In this document: piece after piece, positions 44,715 to 53,556 of the stretch | How the letters are laid out: the number at the start of each line of letters is the position of its first letter | Position numbering within the stretch: the first letter of the stretch is position 1 | Source of the DNA: Termitidicoccus mucosus | GTDB taxonomy: Bacteria > Verrucomicrobiota > Verrucomicrobiia > Opitutales > Opitutaceae | NCBI RefSeq assembly: GCF_038725785.1 | Contig: NZ_CP109796.1 | Location: 7,192,501 to 7,256,500 of the forward strand | Length of the DNA stretch: 64,000 bases | Direction of reading: 5' to 3' | Translations under genes and position numbers: made by a program | The notes under the pieces: generated by a model | Seen by the model: the letters and a program-made list of their open reading frames with translations, nothing else | Told to the model about the DNA's origin: nothing | The model's database searches: none

Positions 44715-46607
44715 TTAGGAGGCGGGCGCGCTTGCGGGCATGCCGGTGTTGACCGGGGAGGGTTCGACGGCGGACGGAGGCGCCTCGGCCGGCATGGACG
44801 GGCTCGGAAGCGTGGATTGGAGCTTGGCAAAGCGTTCCCGGACGGGGGTGTCGGTCGTGATTTTCAGTCCGTGCGCGATGAGGGAGCGAGCGCCGTCGTA
44901 ATTGGCGATGCGGGTCGCAAGTTCGGCGGTCTGGTAAACGAGTTCGACGTCGCGCGGGAAGCGCTTGATGCCCTCGACGAGCACGGCCAGATGCTCGTCC
45001 TTGGGCGAGGCGCTGGAGCGCGTCCATGCCTCGGCGATGAGTTCGTAGGTGTCGGGCAGCGTGGGACGGATTTTGCGGGCCTCAAACAGGAGCTGGAGTA
45101 TGGAGGAAAGTTGCGAGGGGCTGAGCTCGCCCTGGGCCTCGGACAAGTGGATGCGCGCGAGCGTGGTGTAGGCGCGTCCGCGGGTGGTCTGGTCCGCGAC
45201 GGCGGCTTCAAGCGCCTTGCGCGCGCGGGTGTCCTCGCCTGCGGCGTGGGCCGCGATGCCGAGCGAGGCGAGCAACGGGGCGGTCTGGTCGCCCCGGATG
45301 CTGGCCGCGCGCAGCGTGTTGAGGGCTGCCTGGGGCTTGCCGGCGATCATGAGCGCGTCGCCTTTGATGCGGGCGCTCACGCCTTCGCTGGCCACGCGCA
45401 TCTCGGGCGGATCGGCAAGCAGCGGCGGGCCGCTGGTGATGGTGACCTGCTGCGCGGTGTAGGAGGTGAAACTGATGTAGCCTCGCAGTTCGACGAGGAA
45501 GCGGTTGTAGGTTTTGCCGAAGCATTCCCTGAACAGTTCAGGCGTGACCGGCTCCTTCGCGGAGCGGGTGAGGAATTCGGCGAAAGGCTTCTTGTATTTG
45601 CCGCCGGTGCTGAACAGGCACATGTGGACAAAGGCCTGGCACTGCTTGGCCCAGACGTTGTTGCCGAGGGGATTTTGCGCGACGGGCGAGTCGGCCTTGA
45701 CGCCGAAGAAATCCTTGAAATTGAGCAGCGCGCGACGGCGCAGGACGATGTTGAAGTCGCGGTCGTCGATGGTGACATTGCCGATGAAACCGGGGTCGGA
45801 CGAATCGCCGGAGTCCTCGTCATCGGAGGCGAGCAGCGGAGCCGCTGCCGCGCCCGCGCCGGCGCCGCGCGGAGAGGGATAATCGTCGGGGTCGTCGATT
45901 TTGCCGAAGATGATGGTGCGCTTGTCCACGTCCATTTTCATGATGATCTGGCAAAGCCCCTCCTCGAACCAGGGCGGCAGCGATGCGCCGAACTGGCTGA
46001 GCAGATAGCGCACGTATTCGCGGTAGAGCTGCGCGTAGTGATCGATTTCAAACGAGGCCGGACCGGCGTCGGGACTCTCCATCCCGATCATGGAGGGATC
46101 GAGGTCGAGGCTTTTGGTCTGCAAATCCATGACGATGAATCCCTGCTCGCGGTTGATCAGCGTGATGCTGGCGCGGCCGATATCAACCGGGGTGCCATCC
46201 TCCTTGGTGGCGGCGGGGAGGAATTGCTCGAAGGCGTTGTTGCGTCCGCAAAGGATGATGGCGGACGGCGGCGGGTCGCGGAACTGAATCGGCCAGACGA
46301 TGCCAAGCGCGTCGCGAAATATGACGAAGTCGCGCATGAGGCGCTGCGTGGCGCGGGTGGACGCGTTGGACAGCACCTCGAAGCCCGGAATCGTCGTGTA
46401 GCTCCATTCTTCAGGGGGCGGGAGTTCGCGCGCGTCGGTGACGGTGAGCCCCTCCATCTCGACGACCTCGGAGGGTGGGGGAGCGGCGTCCTTTTTGGGC
46501 TTTGCGGAAAGCGGGACAAAAGCGGCGCAAAACAACGCAACCGTGGCGAAAGTCAGGCCATGAACATGGCAAAAGCGGCGTGGTTGGAAATGGGATGCCG
46601 GGGGCAT
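44715..46607 (-). CDS. Secreted TPR-containing protein with degenerate peptidase-like N-terminal domain
   Basis: I do not recognise a named family with certainty. The 630-residue protein has a signal peptide (LTFATVALFCAAFVPLSAKP). A globular region of about 300 residues contains FEIDHYAQLYREYVRYLLSQ and LPPWFEEGLCQIIMKMDVDK. This resembles the layout of peptidase-MA-like domains (HExxH followed by P-WxxEGxA) but lacks HExxH, so catalysis is unlikely. The second half contains tetratricopeptide-like helices (GDALMIAGKPQAALNTLRAA, HAAGEDTRARKALEAAVADQ, LVYQTAELATRIANYDGARS) and ends in a Pro/Ala tail. It probably works in the periplasm as a binding scaffold. It is downstream of lysR-type and upstream of pyrH on the same strand. 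Confidence 0.7.
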   Translation of the reverse strand: MPPASHFQPRRFCHVHGLTFATVALFCAAFVPLSAKPKKDAAPPPSEVVEMEGLTVTDARELPPPEEWSYTTIPGFEVLSNASTRATQRLMRDFVIFRDALGIVWPIQFRDPPPSAIILCGRNNAFEQFLPAATKEDGTPVDIGRASITLINREQGFIVMDLQTKSLDLDPSMIGMESPDAGPASFEIDHYAQLYREYVRYLLSQFGASLPPWFEEGLCQIIMKMDVDKRTIIFGKIDDPDDYPSPRGAGAGAAAAPLLASDDEDSGDSSDPGFIGNVTIDDRDFNIVLRRRALLNFKDFFGVKADSPVAQNPLGNNVWAKQCQAFVHMCLFSTGGKYKKPFAEFLTRSAKEPVTPELFRECFGKTYNRFLVELRGYISFTSYTAQQVTITSGPPLLADPPEMRVASEGVSARIKGDALMIAGKPQAALNTLRAASIRGDQTAPLLASLGIAAHAAGEDTRARKALEAAVADQTTRGRAYTTLARIHLSEAQGELSPSQLSSILQLLFEARKIRPTLPDTYELIAEAWTRSSASPKDEHLAVLVEGIKRFPRDVELVYQTAELATRIANYDGARSLIAHGLKITTDTPVRERFAKLQSTLPSPSMPAEAPPSAVEPSPVNTGMPASAPAS

Positions 46608-46729
46608 ATAGGTATGAATATGCAGTATCTCGCATCACCAATAAAGCAGGGCGCGAGGCCGGGGGCGAGCCTGGTTTTTGGGGTAATGGCCCGAGGTCAT
46701 CAGGCCATCACATAAGAAGGAGTGGAGCG

Positions 46730-47638
46730 TCAAGAGTCCGGCCACGGCTGGCTGGCGTGCAGGCACTTGGTTTCCTCGACCAGCAGGCGGGCGAAGATCT
46801 CGGCGTGCGGGTTGGACTTGCGCATCCCCATTTTGCTGACAAAGGGGCGGGGCAGGGGAGAGAAGGGCCGCGTCACCAGCGATTTGGGGATCATTCTATC
46901 TACGCCTTCGGGAAGGATGGCCGCTCCGTTGCCCCCTTCCAGGGCCGCAAACAACGGGATGATGCCCTCGGCGTTGTCGGGGGACACGCGGGGTTTGATG
47001 CCGAAGGGCTTCAGCATCGCGCGCACGAGCGGCGCGTATTCGGGATAGTTGTGGTGGTTGAGATAGTGCAGCGTCACGTCGTGCAAGCGCCCGGGAGGCA
47101 CTTCCTCCAACTTCGCCAGCGGATGGGAGCGTGACATCACCAGCACCGGCGGCACGCGGTGCAGTTCCGTCCACGAAAAGGCGGCGAAGTCGGCCGTGAC
47201 ATCCAGCGTGACGACGAGGTCGAGCTGGCCGACGAACGCGAGCCCGATCATCTCGTGCGGCGACAGGTCGGACAACTCCAGCCGGACGCGCGGCGCCGCC
47301 GCGTGGAAACGCCCGATCGCCCGCGGCATCGCCCCGCCGGTGAGCGACGGGATGTAGCCGATGCGCAGCGCTTCATATTTGTCCCCGCCCCGGACGCGTT
47401 TCACCGCCTGGTCCACCTGCGCGAGGATGTCGCGCGCCTCCTCGTGGAAACTTTCGCCCGCCGCCGTCAGCATCACGGAGTTGGCGCGACGCGTGACCAG
47501 CACGACGCCGAGTTCCTCCTCCAGGTCCTGCACCTGCCGGCTGAGCGTGGGTTGGGTAAGGTGCAGTCTCTCTGCCGCGCGGTTAAAACTGCCCTGCGCG
47601 GCGACCGCGACAAAGTAACGCAAATGGCGCAATTCCAT
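46730..47638 (-). CDS. LysR-family transcriptional regulator
   Basis: The 302-residue regulator starts MELRHLRYFVAVAAQGSFNR, with helix-turn-helix residues through AAERLHLTQPTLSRQVQDLE (about 21-40). A LysR substrate-binding domain follows (LRIGYIPSLTGGAMPRAIGR, LDLVVTLDVTADF, EGIIPLFAALEGGNGAAILP). It is divergent from the isochorismatase-type gene with 136 bp between starts, the classic layout in which a LysR protein controls the neighbouring operon and itself. The inducer is unknown. The ATG at 47638 gives the family-standard N-terminus. Confidence 0.93.
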   Translation of the reverse strand: MELRHLRYFVAVAAQGSFNRAAERLHLTQPTLSRQVQDLEEELGVVLVTRRANSVMLTAAGESFHEEARDILAQVDQAVKRVRGGDKYEALRIGYIPSLTGGAMPRAIGRFHAAAPRVRLELSDLSPHEMIGLAFVGQLDLVVTLDVTADFAAFSWTELHRVPPVLVMSRSHPLAKLEEVPPGRLHDVTLHYLNHHNYPEYAPLVRAMLKPFGIKPRVSPDNAEGIIPLFAALEGGNGAAILPEGVDRMIPKSLVTRPFSPLPRPFVSKMGMRKSNPHAEIFARLLVEETKCLHASQPWPDS

Positions 47639-47774
47639 GCCGCCAGTGTAGCCCAACCGGAAGTATGAGCGAGACCAGAAACAAGGTATTGGGCAGTCGT
47701 CCAAAAATCTGATATTCTTAAGCCGTCGGGCCTATCGCTCATTCCAGCCAACCTATACAACTCAAGGGAAAACC

Positions 47775-48452
47775 ATGTCTCCTTATCACAAGCTCTACAC
47801 CGCGCAGGACAGCGCCATCGTGTTCATCGACCACCAGCCGCAGATGACCTTCGGCATCGCCAGCATCGACCGGGCGACCCTCATCAACAACGTCTCGCTC
47901 CTCGCCCGCGTGGCGAAGGAGTTCAATGTCCCCGCCGTGCTCACCGCCGTCGAGACCGAGTCCTTCAGCGGTTACCTCTGGCCCCAGCTTCTCGATGTGT
48001 TCCCCGGCCAGGCGGTCGTCGAACGCACCTCGATGAACTCGTGGGACGACGAGGGCTTTCGCAAGGCCGTCGAGGCCACCGGCCGCAAAAACATCATCAT
48101 GACCGGCTTGTGGACCGAAGTCTGCGTGACTTGGCCAACCATCGAGATGCTCGGCGCGGGTTATAACATTTACGTGGTGGAGGATTGTTGCGGCGCCACC
48201 TCGCCCGCCGCGCAGGAAGCCGCGCTTTCCCGCATGGTGCAGGCCGGCGCCGTCCGCACCACCACCATCGCCGCGCTCCTCGAATTGCAGCGCGACTGGG
48301 CCCGGCGCGACCACTACAACAACCTCATGGGTATCCTCAAGCAGCAGGGCGGCGCCTATGGCGTGGGCGTCGAATACGCCTACACGATGGTGCACAAGGC
48401 GCCGCAGTCCGCCCAAAAACCGCACCTCGTCACCAAAAAGGCCGCGCACTGA
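47775..48452 (+). CDS. Isochorismatase-like cysteine hydrolase, YcaC-type
   Basis: The 225-residue protein has Asp19 in AIVFIDHQPQMTFG and Cys117 in TGLWTEVCVTWPT, the nucleophile pair of the isochorismatase superfamily. AVETESFSGYLWPQLLDVFP and VVERTSMNSWDD are characteristic of the YcaC subgroup, whose physiological substrate is unknown. It is the first gene after the divergent LysR regulator and is followed by a monooxygenase-fold protein and an amidohydrolase, so the three probably form one inducible pathway acting on a small amide or ester. Confidence 0.88.
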   Translation: MSPYHKLYTAQDSAIVFIDHQPQMTFGIASIDRATLINNVSLLARVAKEFNVPAVLTAVETESFSGYLWPQLLDVFPGQAVVERTSMNSWDDEGFRKAVEATGRKNIIMTGLWTEVCVTWPTIEMLGAGYNIYVVEDCCGATSPAAQEAALSRMVQAGAVRTTTIAALLELQRDWARRDHYNNLMGILKQQGGAYGVGVEYAYTMVHKAPQSAQKPHLVTKKAAH

Positions 48453-48538
48453 ACCGCCGTCGCAGCCGCAAGGAGGGGCGCGCCTCATGCGCGCTCTCCT
48501 CGCGGTCGCGCCGGCCTTGACACGTCATTGCCCTCGCC

Positions 48539-49084
48539 ATGAGCGATTCCGTCCCCGTCACCGTCTGGATTACCCGCACGGTGAAACCCGGCTGCGAGGC
48601 CGGTTTCGAGCGCGCCATGCACGAGTTTGCACAACGCTCGCTCGCGCAGCCCGGCCAGCTCGGCGTGCATATCACGCGCCCCGCGCCCGGTGCGGCTTCC
48701 CGCGACTACCGCATCATGCGCAAGTTCGCCAGCCGCGCCGCGCTCGCCGCCTACCACGCCTCGCGCGAATACCTCGCGTGGAACGAAGCCGTGCGCGGCC
48801 TCACCGAAGGCGATCCCCGCGTCGAGGAACTGTCCGGCCTCGAAAGCTGGTTCACGCCCGAAGGCGCGCCCCTGCGCCCGCTCCCGCAATGGAAGATGGC
48901 CCTCGTCACCTTCCTCGGCGTCTATCCGCTCACCTCGCTGCTTCCGCCGTTCTTCGGACGCCTGTTCGCGCCGTTGCATCCCCTGCTCATCAACATCGTC
49001 ACCACCGGCCTGGTCGTCGCGCTTCTGACATGGATCGTCATGCCGCTGCTCACGCGCTTCTTCCGCCGCTGGCTTCACTCCTGA
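48539..49084 (+). CDS. ABM-domain protein with C-terminal membrane helices
   Basis: Residues 1-100 form an antibiotic-biosynthesis-monooxygenase-like ferredoxin fold (VTVWITRTVKPGCEAGFERA, GQLGVHITRP, YRIMRKFASRAALAAYHASR, YLAWNEAVRGL). The remainder, after LRPLPQWKMALVTFLGVYPL, contains two hydrophobic segments, the second INIVTTGLVVALLTWIVMPL. This architecture is widespread but uncharacterised. The gene lies 86 bp after the isochorismatase-like gene and 40 bp before the amidohydrolase, and is likely in their operon. A heme or quinone-oxidising role is possible but unsupported. Confidence 0.8.
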   Translation: MSDSVPVTVWITRTVKPGCEAGFERAMHEFAQRSLAQPGQLGVHITRPAPGAASRDYRIMRKFASRAALAAYHASREYLAWNEAVRGLTEGDPRVEELSGLESWFTPEGAPLRPLPQWKMALVTFLGVYPLTSLLPPFFGRLFAPLHPLLINIVTTGLVVALLTWIVMPLLTRFFRRWLHS

Positions 49085-49124
49085 ATTGTTCATCCCGACC
49101 CTTCCGACCTCACGACTCACTACC

Positions 49125-51059
49125 ATGACTGCTTCATCCGCCGCCCCCGAACTCATTCTCCACAACGGCCGCATCGCCACGCAGGACGAGCGCCGCTCCT
49201 TTGCCGAAGCCGCCGCCATCCGCGACGGACGTTTTCTTGCCGTCAGCGCCGACCGCGACGTGCTCGCGCTGCGCGGCCCCGGCACCCGGGTGATCGATCT
49301 CGGCGGCCGCACCGTCATCCCCGGCCTCAACGACTCGCACCTGCACGTCATCCGCGGCGGGCTCAACTACAACCTCGAACTCCGCTGGGACGGCGTCCCC
49401 TCGCTGGCCGACGGCCTGCGCATGCTCCGCGAGCAGGCCGCCCGCACGCCCGCGCCGCAATGGGTGCGCGTCGTCGGCGGCTGGAGCGAATTCCAGTTCG
49501 CCGAGAAACGCCTGCCCACGCTCGACGAACTCAACGAGGCCGCGCCCGACACCCCCGTTTTTGTCCTGCACCTCTACTGCCAGGCGATGCTCAACCGCGC
49601 CGCGCTCCGCGCCGTCGGCTACGACAAGGACACGCCCAACCCGCCCGGCGGCGAGATCCGGCGCGACAAGCACGGCAACCCCACCGGCCTGCTCATCGCC
49701 CGCCCCAACGCCACCATTCTCTACGCCACCCTCGCCAAGGGGCCGAAGCTTCCGCTCGAATACCAGTACAATTCCACGCGCCAGTTCATGCGCGAACTCA
49801 ACCGCCTCGGCCTCACCAGCGTCATCGACGCCGGCGGCGGTTATCAAAACTACCCCGAGGACTACCAGGTCATCGACGAACTCCACCAGCGCGGCGAACT
49901 CACGCTCCGCATCGCCTACAACCTTTTCACGCAAAAACCGCAGCAGGAAAAAGACGACTTCGCCCGCTGGATAAAAATGGCCAAACCCGGCCAAGGCGAC
50001 GACGTCTTCCGTCTCAACGGAGCGGGCGAGATGCTCGTCTTCAGCGCCGCCGATTTCGAGGACTTCCTCGAGCCCCGCCCCGACCTTCCCGCGCGCCTCG
50101 AAACCGATCTCGAAGCCGTCGTCTCGCTCCTCGCCGCCAACCGCTGGCCCTTCCGCCTGCACGCGACCTACGACGAGTCGATCACCCGCTTCCTGGACGT
50201 ATTCGAGAAGGTCAACCAGGCCCACCCGCTCGACGGCCTGCACTGGTTCCTCGACCACGCCGAGACCATCAGCGACCGCAACATCGAGCGCGTCCGCGCC
50301 CTCGGCGGCGGCATCGCCGTGCAGCACCGCATGGCCTTCCAGGGCGAATACTTCGCCGCCCGCTACGGCCACGCCGCGACCGCCGCCACGCCGCCGGTCG
50401 CGAGGATGCTGCGGACCGGCGTGCCCGTCGGGGCCGGCACCGACGCCACCCGCGTCGCCAATTACAACCCGTGGGATTCCCTCTACTGGCTCGTCTCCGG
50501 CCGCACCGTCGGCGGCTTCGAACTTTATCCCGAGGAAAACCGTCTCAGCCGCATGGAGGCCCTGCGCCTCTACACCGTCGGCAGCGCGTGGTTTTCGACC
50601 GAGACCGGAAAAAAAGGCTCCATCGTCCCCGGCCAGCTCGCCGACCTCGCCGTATTGACGGAGGACTATTTCACCGTCCCCGAGGAGCGCATCAAGCGTA
50701 TCCAGTCCGTCCTTACAGTTCTCGGCGGCAAGGTCGTCCATGCCGCCGGCGATTTCGACGACTACGCCCCGCCGCCGCTGCCCGTTACCCCCGACTGGTC
50801 GCCCGCGAGCTACTTCGGCGGCTACGGCGCGCCGAAATTCTACGCACAGGCGAGCAACTTCTCCGCGCATCCGTCCGGCTGCCTGTGCCCCGCGCACCGC
50901 CCGCATTCCGTCGGCTGCCAGTGTCCCGCGCACGGGTTCAACGCGACCAGCGTGCTCGCCCGCCTGCTCAACCCGGCCAAGGCCCCTGCCGACGCCGTGC
51001 TGCGCGCCGCACCGGCCGGCGGCTTCTTCGGCCTCGGCTGCGACTGCTTCGCCTTCTGA
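49125..51059 (+). CDS. YtcJ-type amidohydrolase with Cys/His-rich C-terminal extension
   Basis: The 644-residue protein begins with the composite beta-sandwich LILHNGRIATQDERRSFAEA and has the amidohydrolase metal motif GLNDSHLHVIRGG (71-74 SHLH). Later metal or active-site parts are FRLHATYDESITRFLD, HWFLDHAETISDRNIE, GVPVGAGTDATRVANYNPWD and GSIVPGQLADLAVL. The fold is that of YtcJ-like metal hydrolases acting on amides. Beyond residue 570 there is an unusual tail with GCLCPAH, GCQCPAHGF and a final GLGCDCFAF. The paired CxC plus His suggests a small metal-binding extension. The ATG at 49125 is preferred to an upstream frame. It is the last gene of the LysR-flanked cluster. Confidence 0.85.
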   Translation: MTASSAAPELILHNGRIATQDERRSFAEAAAIRDGRFLAVSADRDVLALRGPGTRVIDLGGRTVIPGLNDSHLHVIRGGLNYNLELRWDGVPSLADGLRMLREQAARTPAPQWVRVVGGWSEFQFAEKRLPTLDELNEAAPDTPVFVLHLYCQAMLNRAALRAVGYDKDTPNPPGGEIRRDKHGNPTGLLIARPNATILYATLAKGPKLPLEYQYNSTRQFMRELNRLGLTSVIDAGGGYQNYPEDYQVIDELHQRGELTLRIAYNLFTQKPQQEKDDFARWIKMAKPGQGDDVFRLNGAGEMLVFSAADFEDFLEPRPDLPARLETDLEAVVSLLAANRWPFRLHATYDESITRFLDVFEKVNQAHPLDGLHWFLDHAETISDRNIERVRALGGGIAVQHRMAFQGEYFAARYGHAATAATPPVARMLRTGVPVGAGTDATRVANYNPWDSLYWLVSGRTVGGFELYPEENRLSRMEALRLYTVGSAWFSTETGKKGSIVPGQLADLAVLTEDYFTVPEERIKRIQSVLTVLGGKVVHAAGDFDDYAPPPLPVTPDWSPASYFGGYGAPKFYAQASNFSAHPSGCLCPAHRPHSVGCQCPAHGFNATSVLARLLNPAKAPADAVLRAAPAGGFFGLGCDCFAF

Positions 51060-51080
51060 CCGCGTCCCGCCGTCACCCTC

Positions 51081-51107
51081 GGTAGGGCGAGGCGTCCCGC
51101 CGAGCCG
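51081..51107. repeat. Half REP palindrome, copy C4
   Basis: GGTAGGGCGAGGCGTCCCGC followed by CGAGCCG corresponds to one arm of the family C palindrome. The matching right arm is missing, so it is probably a truncated copy. Confidence 0.7.
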
Positions 51108-51123
51108 CGCCCCCGCTTGTCCC

Positions 51124-51459
51124 ATGAAACTCTTCCGCCTCGCTCTCGACGCCGTGGATACTTGCCGCAGAGATCGCCGAAATGGGCATACCCTTTCCGG
51201 CGGCCAACGCTTTCGCAGCGACCGCCGTGCAGTTCGTGTGCTGCCCGGCGGCCACATCGACCTGTATTACCTCGGCCTGCGGCGGAAGGATGCACGGTTC
51301 GACCAGGGCACGGCGCTCGAAGAGCGGCACTCGCTCGGCGCGCGCGTCTGGGGCGCGTATTCAGAATTTGACTACAATTTCGAGTTCGTCGGCCAGTCCG
51401 GCGACTTCGGCGGCGCGTCGCCGGTGACGATCAGACACCGATTGCGGCGCCCCGTCTGA
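51124..51459 (+). pseudogene. Fragment of an alginate-export-type outer-membrane protein
   Basis: A short frame of 111 codons contains GGHIDLYYLGLRRKDARFDQ, GTALEERHSLGARVWGAYSE and FDYNFEFVGQSGDFGG. These resemble strands of alginate-export-family barrel proteins, which are normally over 400 residues. The preceding part looks unrelated, and the frame ends soon after. I read it as a decayed internal fragment rather than a working gene. The half REP palindrome just upstream may mark the rearrangement boundary. Confidence 0.5.
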
Positions 51460-51482
51460 ATGCGGGATGGTCTGAGGCGAGG

Positions 51483-52562
51483 CTAAGGCGGGCAGTCGGC
51501 CTGCGACAGGCCGAGCTTCCGGGTTTTGCGTTTCAGGCGCAGTGCGACCTGGACCAGGAGGATCAATGCGGGCACCTCGATCAGCGGCCCCACCACGGCC
51601 GCGAAGGCCACGCCCGAATGCAGCCCGAACACCGCAATCGCCACGGCGATGGCCAGCTCGAAATTGTTTCCCGCCGAGGTGAAGGCGAGCGACGTGCTCC
51701 GTTCGTAGTCCGCGCCGAGTCTCCGCGCCATCAGGAAACTCGCAAAGAACATGACGACGAAATAAACCGCCAGCGGCAGGGCGATCCTGAGCACGTCGAG
51801 GGGAAGCCGGACGATGGATTCGCCCTTGAAGGTGAACATGACCACGATGGTGAACAGCAGCGCGCCGAGCGTAAGCGGCGAGACGCGCGGCAGCCAGGTG
51901 TTTTCATACCACGCTTCGCCTTTCCAGCGCACCAGCGCGATCCGGCCCACGGCCCCGGCCGCAAAGGGAATGCCGAGGTAGATCGCCACGCTTCGGAATA
52001 CGTCGCCCATCGCGATGTCCACGATGTGTCCCTCGAGGCCGAAATACGGCGGGAGCACCGTGAGAAAGAGCCACGCGAAACCGCTGTAGGTCAGGATCTG
52101 CGCCAGGCTGTTCAGCGCCACCAGTCCCGCCGCATATTCCCGGCTGCCTTGCGCGAGATCGTTCCAGACGAGCACCATCGCGATGCAGCGGGCGATGCCC
52201 ACGAGGATGAGCCCGGTCATGTAGTCCGGGTGGTCCCGGAGGAAGAGCACCGCGAGGAGGAACATCAACACCGGCCCGACAATCCAGTTTTGCACCAGCG
52301 AGAGGGCGAGCACGCGAAGGTCGGCGAAAACCTTCGGCAACTCATGATACCGCACTTTCGCGAGCGGGGGATACATCATGAGGATCAGGCCGGCCGCGAT
52401 GGGCAGGTTGGTCGTCCCGACCGTAAACGGCGCAAAAAAAGCGTCGGGATCGCGGATGACAAAATGCCCGAGGGCCACGCCGGCCGCCATCGCGGCGAAA
52501 ATCCAGACCGTGAGGTAGCGATCGACGAAGGAAAGGCGTTTGACGATGCCGGAACTCATCAC
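51483..52562 (-). CDS. acr3: ACR3-family arsenite efflux permease
   Basis: The 359-residue protein has about ten membrane spans. It opens [20 protein letters not shown] and contains [20 protein letters not shown], whose Cys is the conserved arsenite-binding residue of ACR3 pumps. [19 protein letters not shown] and [20 protein letters not shown] with [20 protein letters not shown] are further ACR3 blocks. It expels As(III), driven by the membrane potential. It overlaps arsC by four bases and is the last gene of arsR-arsC-acr3. Confidence 0.94.
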   Translation of the reverse strand: MMSSGIVKRLSFVDRYLTVWIFAAMAAGVALGHFVIRDPDAFFAPFTVGTTNLPIAAGLILMMYPPLAKVRYHELPKVFADLRVLALSLVQNWIVGPVLMFLLAVLFLRDHPDYMTGLILVGIARCIAMVLVWNDLAQGSREYAAGLVALNSLAQILTYSGFAWLFLTVLPPYFGLEGHIVDIAMGDVFRSVAIYLGIPFAAGAVGRIALVRWKGEAWYENTWLPRVSPLTLGALLFTIVVMFTFKGESIVRLPLDVLRIALPLAVYFVVMFFASFLMARRLGADYERSTSLAFTSAGNNFELAIAVAIAVFGLHSGVAFAAVVGPLIEVPALILLVQVALRLKRKTRKLGLSQADCPP

Positions 52563-53020
52563 GGATGCTCCTTTCTCTCCCCCGCCGCCTTGAGCTGATC
52601 GCGCCGTCCGTCCGCGTAGGCGGTGAACGTGCGGCGGATTTCGTTTCGCACCCGGCGGAAGACTGCCAGTTTTTCCTCGTCCGAACCGGCGGCCTGCGCG
52701 GGGTCTTCAAACGGCCAGTGGTGCCGGTTCACCTGGCCGGGGAAAATCGGGCAGGCTTGGTCCGCGTTTCCGCAAACCGTGATCACCGTCTCCACCGGAC
52801 GGTCCATGAATTCCTTCATGTGCTTCGAGGTGTGGGTGGACAGGTCGATGCCGATCTCCCCCATGACCTGGATTGCGAGCGGATGCACGTGACCCGCGGG
52901 TTTGGAACCGGCGCTGACGACGTCGAGGAAGTCGCCGGCCGCGGCGCGGAGGATTCCCTCGGCGAGCTGGCTGCGGCAGGAATTGCCGGTGCAGAGAATG
53001 AGGACGGTGGGTTTGGTCAT
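52559..53020 (-). CDS. arsC: Arsenate reductase, thioredoxin-coupled LMW-phosphatase type
   Basis: The 153-residue enzyme reduces arsenate to arsenite for export by the adjacent ACR3 pump. The phosphatase-like loop [14 protein letters not shown] supplies Cys10, Cys15 and Arg16. The redox pair Cys83 and Cys90 appears in [17 protein letters not shown], and WPFEDPA carries the expected Asp. This triple-Cys layout is that of the S. aureus pI258-type enzyme. The gene starts four bases after the stop of arsR. Confidence 0.93.
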   Translation of the reverse strand: MTKPTVLILCTGNSCRSQLAEGILRAAAGDFLDVVSAGSKPAGHVHPLAIQVMGEIGIDLSTHTSKHMKEFMDRPVETVITVCGNADQACPIFPGQVNRHHWPFEDPAQAAGSDEEKLAVFRRVRNEIRRTFTAYADGRRDQLKAAGERKEHP

Positions 53021-53024
53021 ATGG

Positions 53025-53393
53025 TTATCGAGAAGAATTGTCGGTGCAGCCGCAGGAGACGCCGGTCCCGACGCCGGCGTTGAGACGTTGGAGGCGGGCC
53101 AGGTCGCGCCGGAAAACCGGGTCTTCGCATGCGCAGTCCTGGAGGCAGGCGAGGTTTGCCGCCAGTTCCCGGGGCGGCTTCGCCGGGAGGGAGTAGATCA
53201 TCCAGTTGGCCTGCCGTTCCGCCCGGACGAGCCCCCGTTCGCGAAGGTAGGCGAGGTGTTTCGAGACCTTTACCTGCGGCTCGCGCAGCACTTCCTGAAA
53301 ATGGCAGACGCAAAGAGGCCCCCGCGTGAGCAGGTGCAGGATGCGCAGACGCGTCCGGTCGCAGAGGCATTGGTAAATCTTAACAAGGTCCAT
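53025..53393 (-). CDS. arsR: ArsR-family arsenic-responsive repressor
   Basis: The 122-residue winged-helix protein starts [20 protein letters not shown] (ATG at 53393). It has the As(III)-sensing LCVCHF motif with Cys28 and Cys30 in the recognition-helix region. [16 protein letters not shown] is the DNA-contacting helix. Additional Cys residues near the end ([15 protein letters not shown]) may extend the metal site. It should repress arsR-arsC-acr3 by binding the dyad at 53404-53435. Confidence 0.92.
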   Translation of the reverse strand: MDLVKIYQCLCDRTRLRILHLLTRGPLCVCHFQEVLREPQVKVSKHLAYLRERGLVRAERQANWMIYSLPAKPPRELAANLACLQDCACEDPVFRRDLARLQRLNAGVGTGVSCGCTDNSSR

Positions 53394-53403
53394 AAAGCGG
53401 ATA

Positions 53404-53435
53404 ATACCTAAACGAGTATATACGTCAATAGGTAT
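53404..53435. promoter_or_regulatory. Candidate ArsR operator
   Basis: ATACCTA (53404-53410) and TAGGTAT (53429-53435) are perfect mirror arms. The palindrome GTATATAC (53416-53423) sits on the same centre. The AT-rich dyad lies 11-42 bp before arsR and between divergent genes. Confidence 0.7.
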
Positions 53436-53556
53436 ATATTTTGGGCGAAAAACAAATCGGAGCCAGCGAGCCGCGCGGCGGTGGCTGCCCGCGCCATCAT
53501 TGATGAAAGGCAAACGCGGCGTTGAATCCTTCCGGCTCCGTGGCAAGGTGGGTGTC

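Noticed and set aside
47639-47774. Specific LysR binding box between regulator and operon
   Set aside because: A T-N11-A type site must exist by analogy, but several AT-rich candidates are equally good and none stands out.
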